From Klebsiella pneumoniae (lineage in GTDB: Bacteria > Pseudomonadota > Gammaproteobacteria > Pseudomonadales > UBA5518): 64,000 nt of DNA. Position 1 is the first letter of the stretch. The number at the start of each line of letters is the position of its first letter. The DNA is taken from the NCBI GenBank assembly GCA_945862145.1, contig CAMAXE010000020.1:1-64000 (forward strand), written 5' to 3'. A program made the position numbers and the translations under genes. Shown here piece by piece: positions 10,154 through 19,230 of the stretch. A model generated the notes under the pieces. That model was not told where the DNA came from. It ran no database searches and worked only from the letters and a program-made list of their open reading frames with translations.

Positions 10154-10352
10154 GGCTGGCGTCGCGGGCATGGCCCGCTCCTACGGGGGGTGTGGCGTGT
10201 ACCGTCTGGTGTAGGAGCGCGCCATGCGCGCGATAAGGGCTGGCGTCGCGGGCATGGCCCGCTCCTACGGGGGGTGTGGCGTGTACCGTCTGGTGTAGGA
10301 GCGCGCCATGCGCGCGACCGGCGCGCGTGTCGCGGGCATGGCCCGCTCCTAC
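10154..10352. repeat. REP/BIME cluster: five REP hairpins in an 84-bp-period tandem array
   Basis: TCGCGGGCATGGCCCGCTCCTAC at 10162, 10246 and 10330 alternating with GTAGGAGCGCGCCATGCGCGCGA at 10211 and 10295. First 80 nt of the two full units (10154.. and 10238..) are identical. Confidence 0.92.
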
Positions 10353-10395
10353 GGGGGAAAGCCGGGCGCGGGGCAGGTGAGCTCGGGCACCCATG

Positions 10396-11595
10396 TCAGG
10401 CACCGGCCGCGCCGTGCAGTCGCAGCGGCACACGGGTGTAACCCGAGAGGTGCTCGCCATAAGCGCGTTCGCAACGCTCGCTGAGCACCGTGTAAGTTCC
10501 GGCGACGCGCAGGAATTCCTCGAGCAAGATCACCGCGCCCATGGTGGCCAGATGCATGCCAAGGCACTTGTGCCCGCCTGCTCCATAGATCAAGTCGCGC
10601 GGGGCACGGCGGAAAATGTCGAAGTGGTCGGCCTCGGGGAACTCGGCCTCGTCGCGGTTGGCCGAGGCATAGATGTACAGCAAGTTCTGACCAGGCTCGA
10701 TGCGCACACCACCGAGATCGAAGGCGCGCACGGCACGGCGACAGAGCATATTGGTCGGCTGGTCGTAGCGGCAGGTCTCGACATACAGCCTTTCGACAAG
10801 CTGGTGATCAGCGCACACCGCGGCCTTCTGGTCGGGATGCTGCTCGAGGTAATGCAACGCACCGGCCACCACCATGGGCGTGGTCTCGGAACCGAGCACA
10901 AGGAAATTGATCAGCAGGCTCACCATCCCCGCATCGTCGAGGCGTTCGCCGTCAATCTCGGCATTCAGATACAGGGCGGTGTGGCCGGTTGCCCCGCCGG
11001 GATCGGCCCGCAGGGTCTGCACATAATTGAAGAGGTAGCCGCCCAGCTGCATGCCGGCGGCCTGATTGCGCGCCGAAGAACCGCCACGCTGCCCAGGTTC
11101 GCGGTGCATGATCTCGTCGATCAGGGCCCGCCATGTGATGGCATCTTCTCGCGGCAGGCCGAGGTTATAGCCAGAGTTCAGGCAGAAAACGCGATTGCCA
11201 TAGTCCGCGTACGCATCGAAGGCGCCGCGCGCGATCAGCGGTTCGAGTGTTTCACGGGCGAGCGCCCGGAACCGGGCCTCGTGGGCCCGCGCACCGTCGG
11301 GCGTATATTCCTTGCGGATGACGCCGCGCCACTTGCGGTGCGCGGGTGCGTCCATCGTGGTGAATGCGTGCGGAACGGGCTCGCCGAGCAGGACTTGGGC
11401 CGGCGTGGCACCCGCCGTGAAGGTGACATCAGCCTCGTGATGCACGCTCGCTTCCCACACGTCCTCGAAACGCGTCAGCGCCCAGGCGTTGTAGCGCGGC
11501 ATGAAATGGGGCCGGCCCTCGGCGCGCATCGCCGCATAAAGAGGCGCCGGATCGCGCATGGCCTGTTCGGAGAAGGGGTCGTAGTCAAGCGGCAT
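10396..11595 (-). CDS. Cytochrome P450
   Basis: 399 aa; heme-ligand motif YGAGGHKCLGMHLA; I-helix-like LVLGSETTPMVV; ETCRYD (ExxR) segment. Confidence 0.92.
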   Translation of the reverse strand: MPLDYDPFSEQAMRDPAPLYAAMRAEGRPHFMPRYNAWALTRFEDVWEASVHHEADVTFTAGATPAQVLLGEPVPHAFTTMDAPAHRKWRGVIRKEYTPDGARAHEARFRALARETLEPLIARGAFDAYADYGNRVFCLNSGYNLGLPREDAITWRALIDEIMHREPGQRGGSSARNQAAGMQLGGYLFNYVQTLRADPGGATGHTALYLNAEIDGERLDDAGMVSLLINFLVLGSETTPMVVAGALHYLEQHPDQKAAVCADHQLVERLYVETCRYDQPTNMLCRRAVRAFDLGGVRIEPGQNLLYIYASANRDEAEFPEADHFDIFRRAPRDLIYGAGGHKCLGMHLATMGAVILLEEFLRVAGTYTVLSERCERAYGEHLSGYTRVPLRLHGAAGA

Positions 11596-11883
11596 CTGCT
11601 CGCTCCGCTTTCAGGAAAAATTCCGTCTGATGGGGCGGGGTGGCCCGGCATGCCCGGAACTATAGATACGCGCGGTACCGTATTTCAAGCCCTGCCACGG
11701 CACCAGGCATGCGACGTGAGCTGCGTCCACGCCGGGAGGGCGCGCATGTCGGCACAGCCGAGCCGCTCGGCCACCTCGCCGAGCTTCAGCCCTGCCGCCG
11801 GCAGCAAGAGTTCATGCGAAGAACGCCAAGGGCGCGGTCAGCCGCAGGACTGACGGCCGCGCCATTGGCGGGTGCTCAGGCCG

Positions 11884-14367
11884 TCAGAAGCTGTACTTGC
11901 CGCGCACCCCGAACACCGCGCCTTCCTGCATGAAGCGCGAGTGCGAACCGGCAAGAACCGGCGTGTCGAAGCTCTGGGAGAAATACTCCTCGTCGAAGAT
12001 ATTGCGCCCGTAGCCCATCAACTCCCAATTCTCGGCGCGCACGCCCAGACGCAGGTTGACCAGCGTGTAGTCCTTGACGAGGTCGATCGGGTCGTTGTCA
12101 CCGCTGGAGTAGAACTCGTCGCGGTAATTGACCTCGCCGCCGGCAAAAAGCTCGACGCTGCCCATCGGGTAGACGTAATCCCAGGTGAAGGATGCGCTGT
12201 AATCCGAGGAGTACTGCGTGGGCTCACCGGAAAGATCGTTGCTGGTCCGCCCGGTGGGCGTACCGCACAGCGGATCAGCATCAAGCTGGACCGCGTTGCA
12301 AGGCGCATCCGTGAAGTCGTCGTAGGTGGCATCGAGCCAGGCTGCGCTCAGGCCAACCGTGAGGTTCTCGGTGGCGCGCCAGCGTGTATCGACCTCGAGG
12401 CCCTTGATCTCCGAAGATCCGGCGTTGACGGTGGTGAATCCTACGCCCTTGAAGATCGCCGTTTGCAGGTTGTCGTATTGCGTGTAGAAGGCCGCCCAGT
12501 TGAAGGTCATAGCGCCGTCTAGCAGTGTGTGTTTGCCGCCGATCTCGAGCGCGTCTACGCTCTCGTCATCGAACTCGAAGTCCTTGTTGGGATTGGTCGG
12601 GTCGTAGCAGGAGGCGATCGGTTGGCCGGGCACGCAGGGGTAGGTGGCCACCGCCAGATCGCCGGGCTCGCCGTCATCGGCATCCGTGAAACCGCCGCTC
12701 TTGAAGCCCTGAGAGAAGCTCGCATAGAGCATGCTGTCGTCTGAGACGTCCCACTGCACGATAACGGCGGGAATCAGGTCGTCGGTGCTGCGATCTGCCT
12801 GATAGTCGAAGGAATACGCGTTGAAGCTCGTCGCCTGGATGCGGTGCAGGAAGTAATTATCGCTCGGCGTGTCGTAACCGAGAATGTCGTCGGACAGAAA
12901 CTGCAGGCTGTCGACGTCTTTGTCTTCCTTGGTGTAGCGCACACCAAGGGTCAAGCGCAGATCATCCGTGAAATTGACTGTGCCCTGGGCAAAGGCGGCC
13001 CAGGACTCGGATTCGAGTTCGTACTGGTGGTTGCGAGCGATCTGCTCCACGTTGTATTGGCGCGCCGTCAGCAGCGAGAACAGGCTGTTCAGGCCACCAT
13101 AGCCCTTCGGCACCAGGTCATCCATGTTCGCATCGAGCACGACCAGCCGGTCGATATCGACGTTGCTCTTGTCGTAGTAAGCGCCGACCATGAAATCAAA
13201 GAACTGGCCACCCGGAGAGGCAAAGCGCAGCTCCTGGCTGAACTGATCGAATTTCTGGTCATCATCGCGCGAGATGAACTGCAGCGGGAGCCAGTCGACG
13301 TCGGCACCGGCCTGGAATTTGTACTTCGACTCGCCCGTGATCGATGTCAGGGTGTATTCACCTATCTGGTAGTCGACCTTCAGCACGAGGTTGTCGACCT
13401 TGGTATCGGTGCTGTCGGGATAGCGGCCGATTTCCTGATTGCCGTCGTTGCCGTAGCCGCCGTCCTTGAAGGTCGTCCATTTGTCTGCGGCGTAGCTCTC
13501 GAAGCCGGGAAAGTTCTGGTCCATGAGGCTGTAGGCGATCCGCGCAAACGCAGAGCGTTTGGGCACCTGCGCAGTACGCTCGTCCGCATTCAGGAACAGC
13601 CAGCTCGAAGACGGCGCACCCACGATGTCCTCATCGGCATGGCTGTACTTGAGGTTGACGTCGAGGGCGGCGCTGGGCTGCCAGGCGAGCGTGAGGCGAA
13701 AGGTGCTGGCCTCGTTCTGCGGTTCCTGCTGACCCAGGAAGGTGTTGTCCACATAGCCGTCGGTTTCGCGGTACTTCATCGCCAGACGCGCGGCGAAGGT
13801 GTCGCTCAGGGAGCCGCTCACGAAACCCTCGGCTATATAGCCGCCGTTTTCTTCCGCTGAAACGGCGAGCTCGCCGCTGGTCTCGTCACCCGGGGTGGGC
13901 GAGGCCGTGGTGATGTTTACCGCGCCGGCGATGGTGTTGCGGCCGAACAGCGTGCCTTGTGGCCCGCGCAAGACCTCGACGCGCTCGATATCGAGGAAGC
14001 CGGTGCGGTACTGGTGGCCACGGCCCATGAAGATGCCGTCGATGTACATGCCCACCGACTGCTCGAAGCCCTGGTTGTTGCCCGAACCCGCGCCACGCAT
14101 GTAGATGTTGGTGTTGATCGCCCCGACGTCGATGTGCAGGTTCGGCACGTACTGGGCAATCTTGGTCATGTCCTGGATGCCGGCGGCCTTGATCTGCTCG
14201 CCCTGGATAGCGGTGAGCGAGATCGGCACGTCCTGAAGGCTCTCCTGGCGCTTTTGCGCGGTTACGATAATCTCGTCGAGTTCCAGCTGCGCGCGGGCAG
14301 TACCCGGCAGCAGGGAGGCCGCGATGGCGACTGCCAGGATGGATAAGCGAAGGTCAGGCTTGTTCAT
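11884..14367 (-). CDS. TonB-dependent receptor
   Basis: 827 aa; signal peptide, TonB-box-like DEIIVTAQKR, plug domain, terminal beta-strand ending in F (GVRGKYSF). Confidence 0.95.
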   Translation of the reverse strand: MNKPDLRLSILAVAIAASLLPGTARAQLELDEIIVTAQKRQESLQDVPISLTAIQGEQIKAAGIQDMTKIAQYVPNLHIDVGAINTNIYMRGAGSGNNQGFEQSVGMYIDGIFMGRGHQYRTGFLDIERVEVLRGPQGTLFGRNTIAGAVNITTASPTPGDETSGELAVSAEENGGYIAEGFVSGSLSDTFAARLAMKYRETDGYVDNTFLGQQEPQNEASTFRLTLAWQPSAALDVNLKYSHADEDIVGAPSSSWLFLNADERTAQVPKRSAFARIAYSLMDQNFPGFESYAADKWTTFKDGGYGNDGNQEIGRYPDSTDTKVDNLVLKVDYQIGEYTLTSITGESKYKFQAGADVDWLPLQFISRDDDQKFDQFSQELRFASPGGQFFDFMVGAYYDKSNVDIDRLVVLDANMDDLVPKGYGGLNSLFSLLTARQYNVEQIARNHQYELESESWAAFAQGTVNFTDDLRLTLGVRYTKEDKDVDSLQFLSDDILGYDTPSDNYFLHRIQATSFNAYSFDYQADRSTDDLIPAVIVQWDVSDDSMLYASFSQGFKSGGFTDADDGEPGDLAVATYPCVPGQPIASCYDPTNPNKDFEFDDESVDALEIGGKHTLLDGAMTFNWAAFYTQYDNLQTAIFKGVGFTTVNAGSSEIKGLEVDTRWRATENLTVGLSAAWLDATYDDFTDAPCNAVQLDADPLCGTPTGRTSNDLSGEPTQYSSDYSASFTWDYVYPMGSVELFAGGEVNYRDEFYSSGDNDPIDLVKDYTLVNLRLGVRAENWELMGYGRNIFDEEYFSQSFDTPVLAGSHSRFMQEGAVFGVRGKYSF

Positions 14368-14700
14368 GGTGAGATCCCCCGGCCGATTAGCGTTTTTGTA
14401 TTGAATCGCGGATGTCCGTTTCAGACTACGCGAGAACGCTGACTATAGAAATGCAATACACCGTTCGTCAACGCGACTTGGTCCGTCCCGGCCGAAGGCC
14501 GGCACCACCGATAGAGTGTGCAAGCTCCCAGCGACACGGGCCAACTGAACGGCAGTAGCCACAGGCCAGCGGGGATTTGAGCTTTTATGTCCCCCTGCTG
14601 GATCGCCTCGGCCTCCCGCGGGCCTCTGAAGAGTGCAGAATCCACACCCGGGATCGCGCGAGCGAACCAGAACCGCTACAGGACCCACAGGAGACCGCTC

Positions 14701-15924
14701 ATGAGACTCCCGCCCCGCCAGATCCGCTACGGCGGCGCCATGCTCGACCAGACGGAGATCGATGCCGTCGTGGGCGTGATGCAGACGGGCATGTCGGTAG
14801 GCGCGCAGGTACAGACTTTCGAAAAGCGCGCGGCCGCCCTGCTCGGCAAGGACTACGGGGTGATGGTGAACTCGGGCAGTTCCGCGCTGCTGCTTGCGGT
14901 GCGCCTGCTGGAGCTGCCGCCCGGCTCCGAGATCATCACGCCCACACTCACTTTCGGCACCGATATCTCCAGCATCGTGCTGAACGGCCACGTGCCGGTG
15001 CTGATCGACGTGGAGCCCGACACCTACCAGATCGATATCGACCGCATCGAGGCCAACATCACGCCGCTCACCAAGGCGATGCTGATACCGAACCTCGTAG
15101 GTGGCATGCCCGATTGGGATCGCCTGCGCGCCATCGCCGACCGGCACGGCCTGAAGATCATCGAAGACAGCGCCGACACCCTGGGCGGCACCTTCCGCGG
15201 CACACCCGCGGGCACGCGCTCTGATATCAGCATTACCAGTTTCTCGATCTTCCACATCATCACGTGTCTGGGCAACGGCGGCCTGGTGGCAGTGAATGAC
15301 CCAGCCCTCTGGGACCGCGCGCTGATGCTGCGCGCCTGGGGCCGCTCCTCCGAGAAATTCATGCACGGCTCGCGGCAAGACGACTCCGACGGCCGCTTCC
15401 TCGAGAACCTCGGCGACATCGAATACGACGGGATGTTCATCTTCGAGGAACTCGCCTACGGATTCATTCCCAACGAGGCGGGTGCGGCCTTCGGCCACGA
15501 GCAGCTGAACAAGCTCGACATGTTCACGGAACTGCGCCAGGGGCTCTTCGACAGCCACACGGCCTACATGGAAAAACACGCAGATGTCTTCATCAAGACC
15601 CGGGTGCACCCGGGGGTGTTCACCACCTGGATCTGTTACCCCGTGCAACTACGCCCCGAACTGGGCTGGAGCCGGCGCGCGCTGCAGATGCACCTGGAGG
15701 AGGCCGGCATCTTCACCCGCGTGATCTTCTCGGGCCACGCGGCGCTGCAACCGATGATGCACAAGGTGAAATTCCGTGTGGACGCATTCGGCTGCCCCAA
15801 CGCCGAGCGCGTGATGCGCCACGGCCTGATGCTCCCCTGCCACCCCACCATGACCGCGGAGGACTGCGCGTATCTCTACCAGACGCTGGACGATTTCATC
15901 GCCAAGCAGCGGGCTGTAGTCTGA
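14701..15924 (+). CDS. DegT/DnrJ/EryC1/StrS family protein; PLP-Lys position appears to be His (RfbH/ColD-like dehydrase candidate)
   Basis: Fold-type I signatures (GSSALLLAVRLL, EDSADTLGGTFRG, SFSIFHIITCLGNGG). Start ATG at 14701 chosen inside the longer ORF. Confidence 0.85.
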   Translation: MRLPPRQIRYGGAMLDQTEIDAVVGVMQTGMSVGAQVQTFEKRAAALLGKDYGVMVNSGSSALLLAVRLLELPPGSEIITPTLTFGTDISSIVLNGHVPVLIDVEPDTYQIDIDRIEANITPLTKAMLIPNLVGGMPDWDRLRAIADRHGLKIIEDSADTLGGTFRGTPAGTRSDISITSFSIFHIITCLGNGGLVAVNDPALWDRALMLRAWGRSSEKFMHGSRQDDSDGRFLENLGDIEYDGMFIFEELAYGFIPNEAGAAFGHEQLNKLDMFTELRQGLFDSHTAYMEKHADVFIKTRVHPGVFTTWICYPVQLRPELGWSRRALQMHLEEAGIFTRVIFSGHAALQPMMHKVKFRVDAFGCPNAERVMRHGLMLPCHPTMTAEDCAYLYQTLDDFIAKQRAVV

Positions 15925-15961
15925 CGCACAGGTTCCACACGGTGCGGCAGTAGAGGCACTT

Positions 15962-16159
15962 ATGAAAGTCGATGTAATTTCTGACGTGTGTCAGGGCCAT
16001 GCACGCTGCCAGGCGCGCTGTCCGGAAGTCTTCGGCACCGACGAGGTGGAGGGCAAATGCGTGATCCTGATGCCCGAAGTCCCGCCGGAACTCGAGCACA
16101 AGGCACGCCTCGCCGTGAAGAACTGCCCCGAAGGCGCGCTGGTTATCAGCAGTGACTGA
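15962..16159 (+). CDS. Small P450-type ferredoxin
   Basis: 65 aa MKVDVISDVCQGHARCQARCPEVFGTDEVEG...NCPEGALVISSD; next to a P450 gene. Confidence 0.9.
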   Translation: MKVDVISDVCQGHARCQARCPEVFGTDEVEGKCVILMPEVPPELEHKARLAVKNCPEGALVISSD

Positions 16160-16195
16160 GCACCGCCTTCACCACGCACCGGAAAATCACCGCTC

Positions 16196-17425
16196 ATGAG
16201 CACAGGCCGCTATTTCCCCGCGCCACCCGACCACGTACCAGCCGGACGGATGCACGAGTTCGACATCTACCGTTTCTCGCCCGGGGTGAACGATCCGCTG
16301 GAACAGTGGGGAAGCCTGCTCGCGAGCGACGCGCCTCGCATCTTCTACACGCACCACAACGGCGGCCACTGGGTGTTCCTCGACTACGAGGACGTGCGCG
16401 AGGCGTTCCGCAATGACAGCCTGTTCTCGACCTACCAGACGCCGATCCCGCCGATAGAACCCTACCCCGTGATGCAGCCGCAAGGCGTGGATCCGCCGGA
16501 ACACAAGACATTCCGCTCGCTGCTGGCACCGCTGTTCACGCCCGTGGCGGTCGAGAAGATGAAGGCCGAGTTGCACCGGCGCAGCAGCGTGCTGCTCGAT
16601 GCCTTCGCCGAGCGCGGCGCCTGCGAATTCGGCCGCGACTTCGCCTCCCTGCTGCCGACCGGGATGTTCCTGTATCTGATGGGCATGCCCGAAGACCGGC
16701 TGATGGAGTTCGTGCATCTGGCAGAAGTCTTCATGCGCAGCAACGACGACACCGAGCGCGCCACCAACATCCAGCAGATCTACACCGTGATCGGGGAATA
16801 CCTCGCGTGGCGCGCCACCCGCCTGGGCGATGACCTCGGAAGCGTGCTGGTCAGGGCACGCGACGAGAACGGCCAGCCTTTGGACCATCAGGACGTACTG
16901 AACTGTGGTTTTCTGCTTTTTGTTGCCGGGCTGGACACCGTCACCAGCACGATGACCTTCATCTGGCGCCACCTCGCACACAACCACGCGGCGCGGCGCG
17001 CACTCACCGCCATCATCGACGACCGCGAGAAGCTCTCGGTGGCCGTGGACGAACTGCTGCGCATGCACGCGGTGCCGAACATCTATCGCCGCGTGAAGAA
17101 AGACATGGTCTACCGCGGTGTCACGATGAAAGAAAACGACCGTGTGGTGCTGCCGGTGAGTGTGGCCAACCGCAACGAGAGCGTGTTTGCGCACGCCGAC
17201 ACCATCGACCTGCAGCGCGAGATCAACAACCATCTCACCTTCGGCGCGGGTCCGCACCGCTGCGTGGGCTCGCATCTCGCCAAGACCGAGGTCACCGTCG
17301 CGCTGCAGGAATGGCTGCGCCGCATTCCCGACTTCGAAGTACCGGCAGGCGCGGAGATCGTGGGTCACATGGGCCCGACGCTGGGCTTCAACCGCCTGCC
17401 GCTGGTCTGGACGCCCGCAGCATGA
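16196..17425 (+). CDS. Cytochrome P450
   Basis: 409 aa; FGAGPHRCVGSHLAKTE heme motif; GLDTVTSTM I-helix. Confidence 0.93.
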   Translation: MSTGRYFPAPPDHVPAGRMHEFDIYRFSPGVNDPLEQWGSLLASDAPRIFYTHHNGGHWVFLDYEDVREAFRNDSLFSTYQTPIPPIEPYPVMQPQGVDPPEHKTFRSLLAPLFTPVAVEKMKAELHRRSSVLLDAFAERGACEFGRDFASLLPTGMFLYLMGMPEDRLMEFVHLAEVFMRSNDDTERATNIQQIYTVIGEYLAWRATRLGDDLGSVLVRARDENGQPLDHQDVLNCGFLLFVAGLDTVTSTMTFIWRHLAHNHAARRALTAIIDDREKLSVAVDELLRMHAVPNIYRRVKKDMVYRGVTMKENDRVVLPVSVANRNESVFAHADTIDLQREINNHLTFGAGPHRCVGSHLAKTEVTVALQEWLRRIPDFEVPAGAEIVGHMGPTLGFNRLPLVWTPAA

Positions 17426-17571
17426 ACCTGCCCGCGCAGGCCGCACTGGAGGGTCTGCCACCCGCCGACCAGATCTGCCTGGTAGTGCGCGACATGGACG
17501 CGGCGCTGCCCTGGTGCTACCTCGAGCGCGATGGCGATCCCTTGATGATCGAGTTCGTGCAGTTCGGATGA
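17422..17571 (+). pseudogene. VOC/glyoxalase remnant with internal deletion
   Basis: 49 aa: ...PADQICLVVRDMDAALPWCYLERDGDPLMIEFVQFG, i.e. the first strand/helix of a VOC domain joined to its last strands. ATGA overlaps on both sides. Confidence 0.6.
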
Positions 17572-19190
17572 AGCACCCGGACTACGACTACCTGATCGTG
17601 GGCGGTGGCTCTGCCGGCTGCGTGCTGGCGGCGCGACTCTCGGAAGATCCCGCGGTGCGCGTGCTGCTGATCGAGGCGGGCGGCGGCGACGGCAGCCCGC
17701 TGATCCGCGCGCCCGGGGGGCTGCTGCCGATCATACTCTCGGGGGCGCACGCCTGGCGCTACACCTCGGTGCCGCAGCGCCATCTGGACAATCGCGTGCT
17801 CTACACGCCCCGCGGCAAGGTGCTGGGCGGTGGCAGCTCGATCAACGGCATGGTCTACGACCGCGGCTTCGCGAGCGACTACGACCGCTGGGCGGCGGAA
17901 GGCAACCCGGGTTGGTCCTTCCGCGAGCTGCTCCCGTATTTCCAGCGCTCGGAGCGCTTTCACCGCAACGATCCTGCTTTTCACGGTAACGCGGGGCCCG
18001 TCACAGTCAGCCGTCCCGGCCTCAGGCACCCCTTCGCCAAGGCCTTCGTGGAGGCGGGTGCGCAGGCGGGTTTCGGCTTCATGGACGACAGCAACGGCGC
18101 GCAGCGCGAGGGCTTCGGCCCGGTGGATGTGACCGTGAACAAGGGCGTGCGCGCCAGCGCCTCACGGGCGTATCTCGGGCCGGCCAGATCACGCCCCAAC
18201 CTGCGCATCCTGCTGCGCACACAGGTCGATCGGGTGCTTTTCGATGGGAATCGCGCCACGGGGCTCAGCTGCCGCCGGGGCGGCAAGGCGCTGGTTTTCC
18301 GTGCGCTGCGCGAGGTGATACTCGCCGCCGGTGCGATCAACTCGCCGCAACTCCTGATGCTCTCCGGCGTGGGGGATCCCGCGGAGTTGCGCCCGCACGG
18401 GATCGGGGTGCATCACGCGCTGCCCGGGGTCGGGAAGGGCTTACAGGACCATCTGGCGGTGGTGGTGAAATTCGGCGCCACGCAACCGATCTCGCTCTTC
18501 AAGTACTTCAGGCCGCTTGCCGGCGCGGCAGCACTGGGGCGTTACCTGCTGTTGCGGCAGGGCCCGCTCGCAGATCCCGGCATGGAGGCCTGTGCCTTCA
18601 TCAAGTCAGATCCTGCCCTCCCTGAGCCCGATATCAAGCTGCTGCTGGTCATGGCTCTCTACGCCAATCACGGGCGCGAACTCAACCCGCAGCACGGCTT
18701 TGCCGCGCACACCAACGTGATTCGCCCGCGCAGCCGTGGCAGCGTGCGACTCGCCTCGGCCAATCCTGCAGACGCGCCGCTGATCGACCAGAACTACCTC
18801 GAAGACCCGGACGATCTGCGGGTGGCCCGCGCGGCCGTGCGCGCCGCGAGGCGTGTTTTCGGTATGCCCGCCTTCGACGCCTTCCGGGGCGCGGAGCTAG
18901 AGCCGGGCCCCGCGGTGCAGAGCGATGCCGAGCTCGATGCCTTCATTCGCGCCAAGGCCGATGCCGATTACCACTCGACCAGCACCTGCCGCATGGGCGC
19001 GGATCCGCTGGCCGTGGTGGACACAGAACTGCGAGTTCACGGACTGCAGGGCCTGCGGGTTGTGGATGCCTCCGTGATGCCGCATCTGGTGGGCGGCAAC
19101 ACCAATATGCCGGTGATCATGATCGCGGAGCGCGCCGCGGACCTCATCTCAGGGCATTCACCGATGGCCGCGGCGTGTCACGCCGGGTAG
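17568..19190 (+). CDS. GMC family oxidoreductase (choline dehydrogenase-like)
   Basis: MKHPDYDYLIVGGGSAGCVLAARLSEDPAVRVLLIEAGG; GKVLGGGSSINGMVYDRG; C-terminal DASVMPHLVGGNTNMPVIMIAERAADLI. Confidence 0.93.
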   Translation: MKHPDYDYLIVGGGSAGCVLAARLSEDPAVRVLLIEAGGGDGSPLIRAPGGLLPIILSGAHAWRYTSVPQRHLDNRVLYTPRGKVLGGGSSINGMVYDRGFASDYDRWAAEGNPGWSFRELLPYFQRSERFHRNDPAFHGNAGPVTVSRPGLRHPFAKAFVEAGAQAGFGFMDDSNGAQREGFGPVDVTVNKGVRASASRAYLGPARSRPNLRILLRTQVDRVLFDGNRATGLSCRRGGKALVFRALREVILAAGAINSPQLLMLSGVGDPAELRPHGIGVHHALPGVGKGLQDHLAVVVKFGATQPISLFKYFRPLAGAAALGRYLLLRQGPLADPGMEACAFIKSDPALPEPDIKLLLVMALYANHGRELNPQHGFAAHTNVIRPRSRGSVRLASANPADAPLIDQNYLEDPDDLRVARAAVRAARRVFGMPAFDAFRGAELEPGPAVQSDAELDAFIRAKADADYHSTSTCRMGADPLAVVDTELRVHGLQGLRVVDASVMPHLVGGNTNMPVIMIAERAADLISGHSPMAAACHAG

Positions 19191-19230
19191 ACTGCTTGCC
19201 TTGATCAGAGTTGCAGGAAGGAATCCCGCG

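Noticed and set aside
10154-10352. CRISPR array
   Set aside because: Repeat unit of 84 bp has no unique spacers, is palindromic with alternating orientation, and no cas genes are nearby.
10097-10460. ORFs encoding repeated VGAGHARD / RRGHGPLLRGVWRVPSGVGARHARD peptides
   Set aside because: Translations of REP elements, a known source of spurious proteins.
10393-11853. 486-aa plus-strand ORF
   Set aside because: Antisense shadow of the P450 gene.
11831-11864. Terminator for the TonB receptor gene
   Set aside because: GGCGCGGTCAG...CTGACGGCCGCGCC forms a bulged stem but lacks a T tract on the minus strand; too weak to list.
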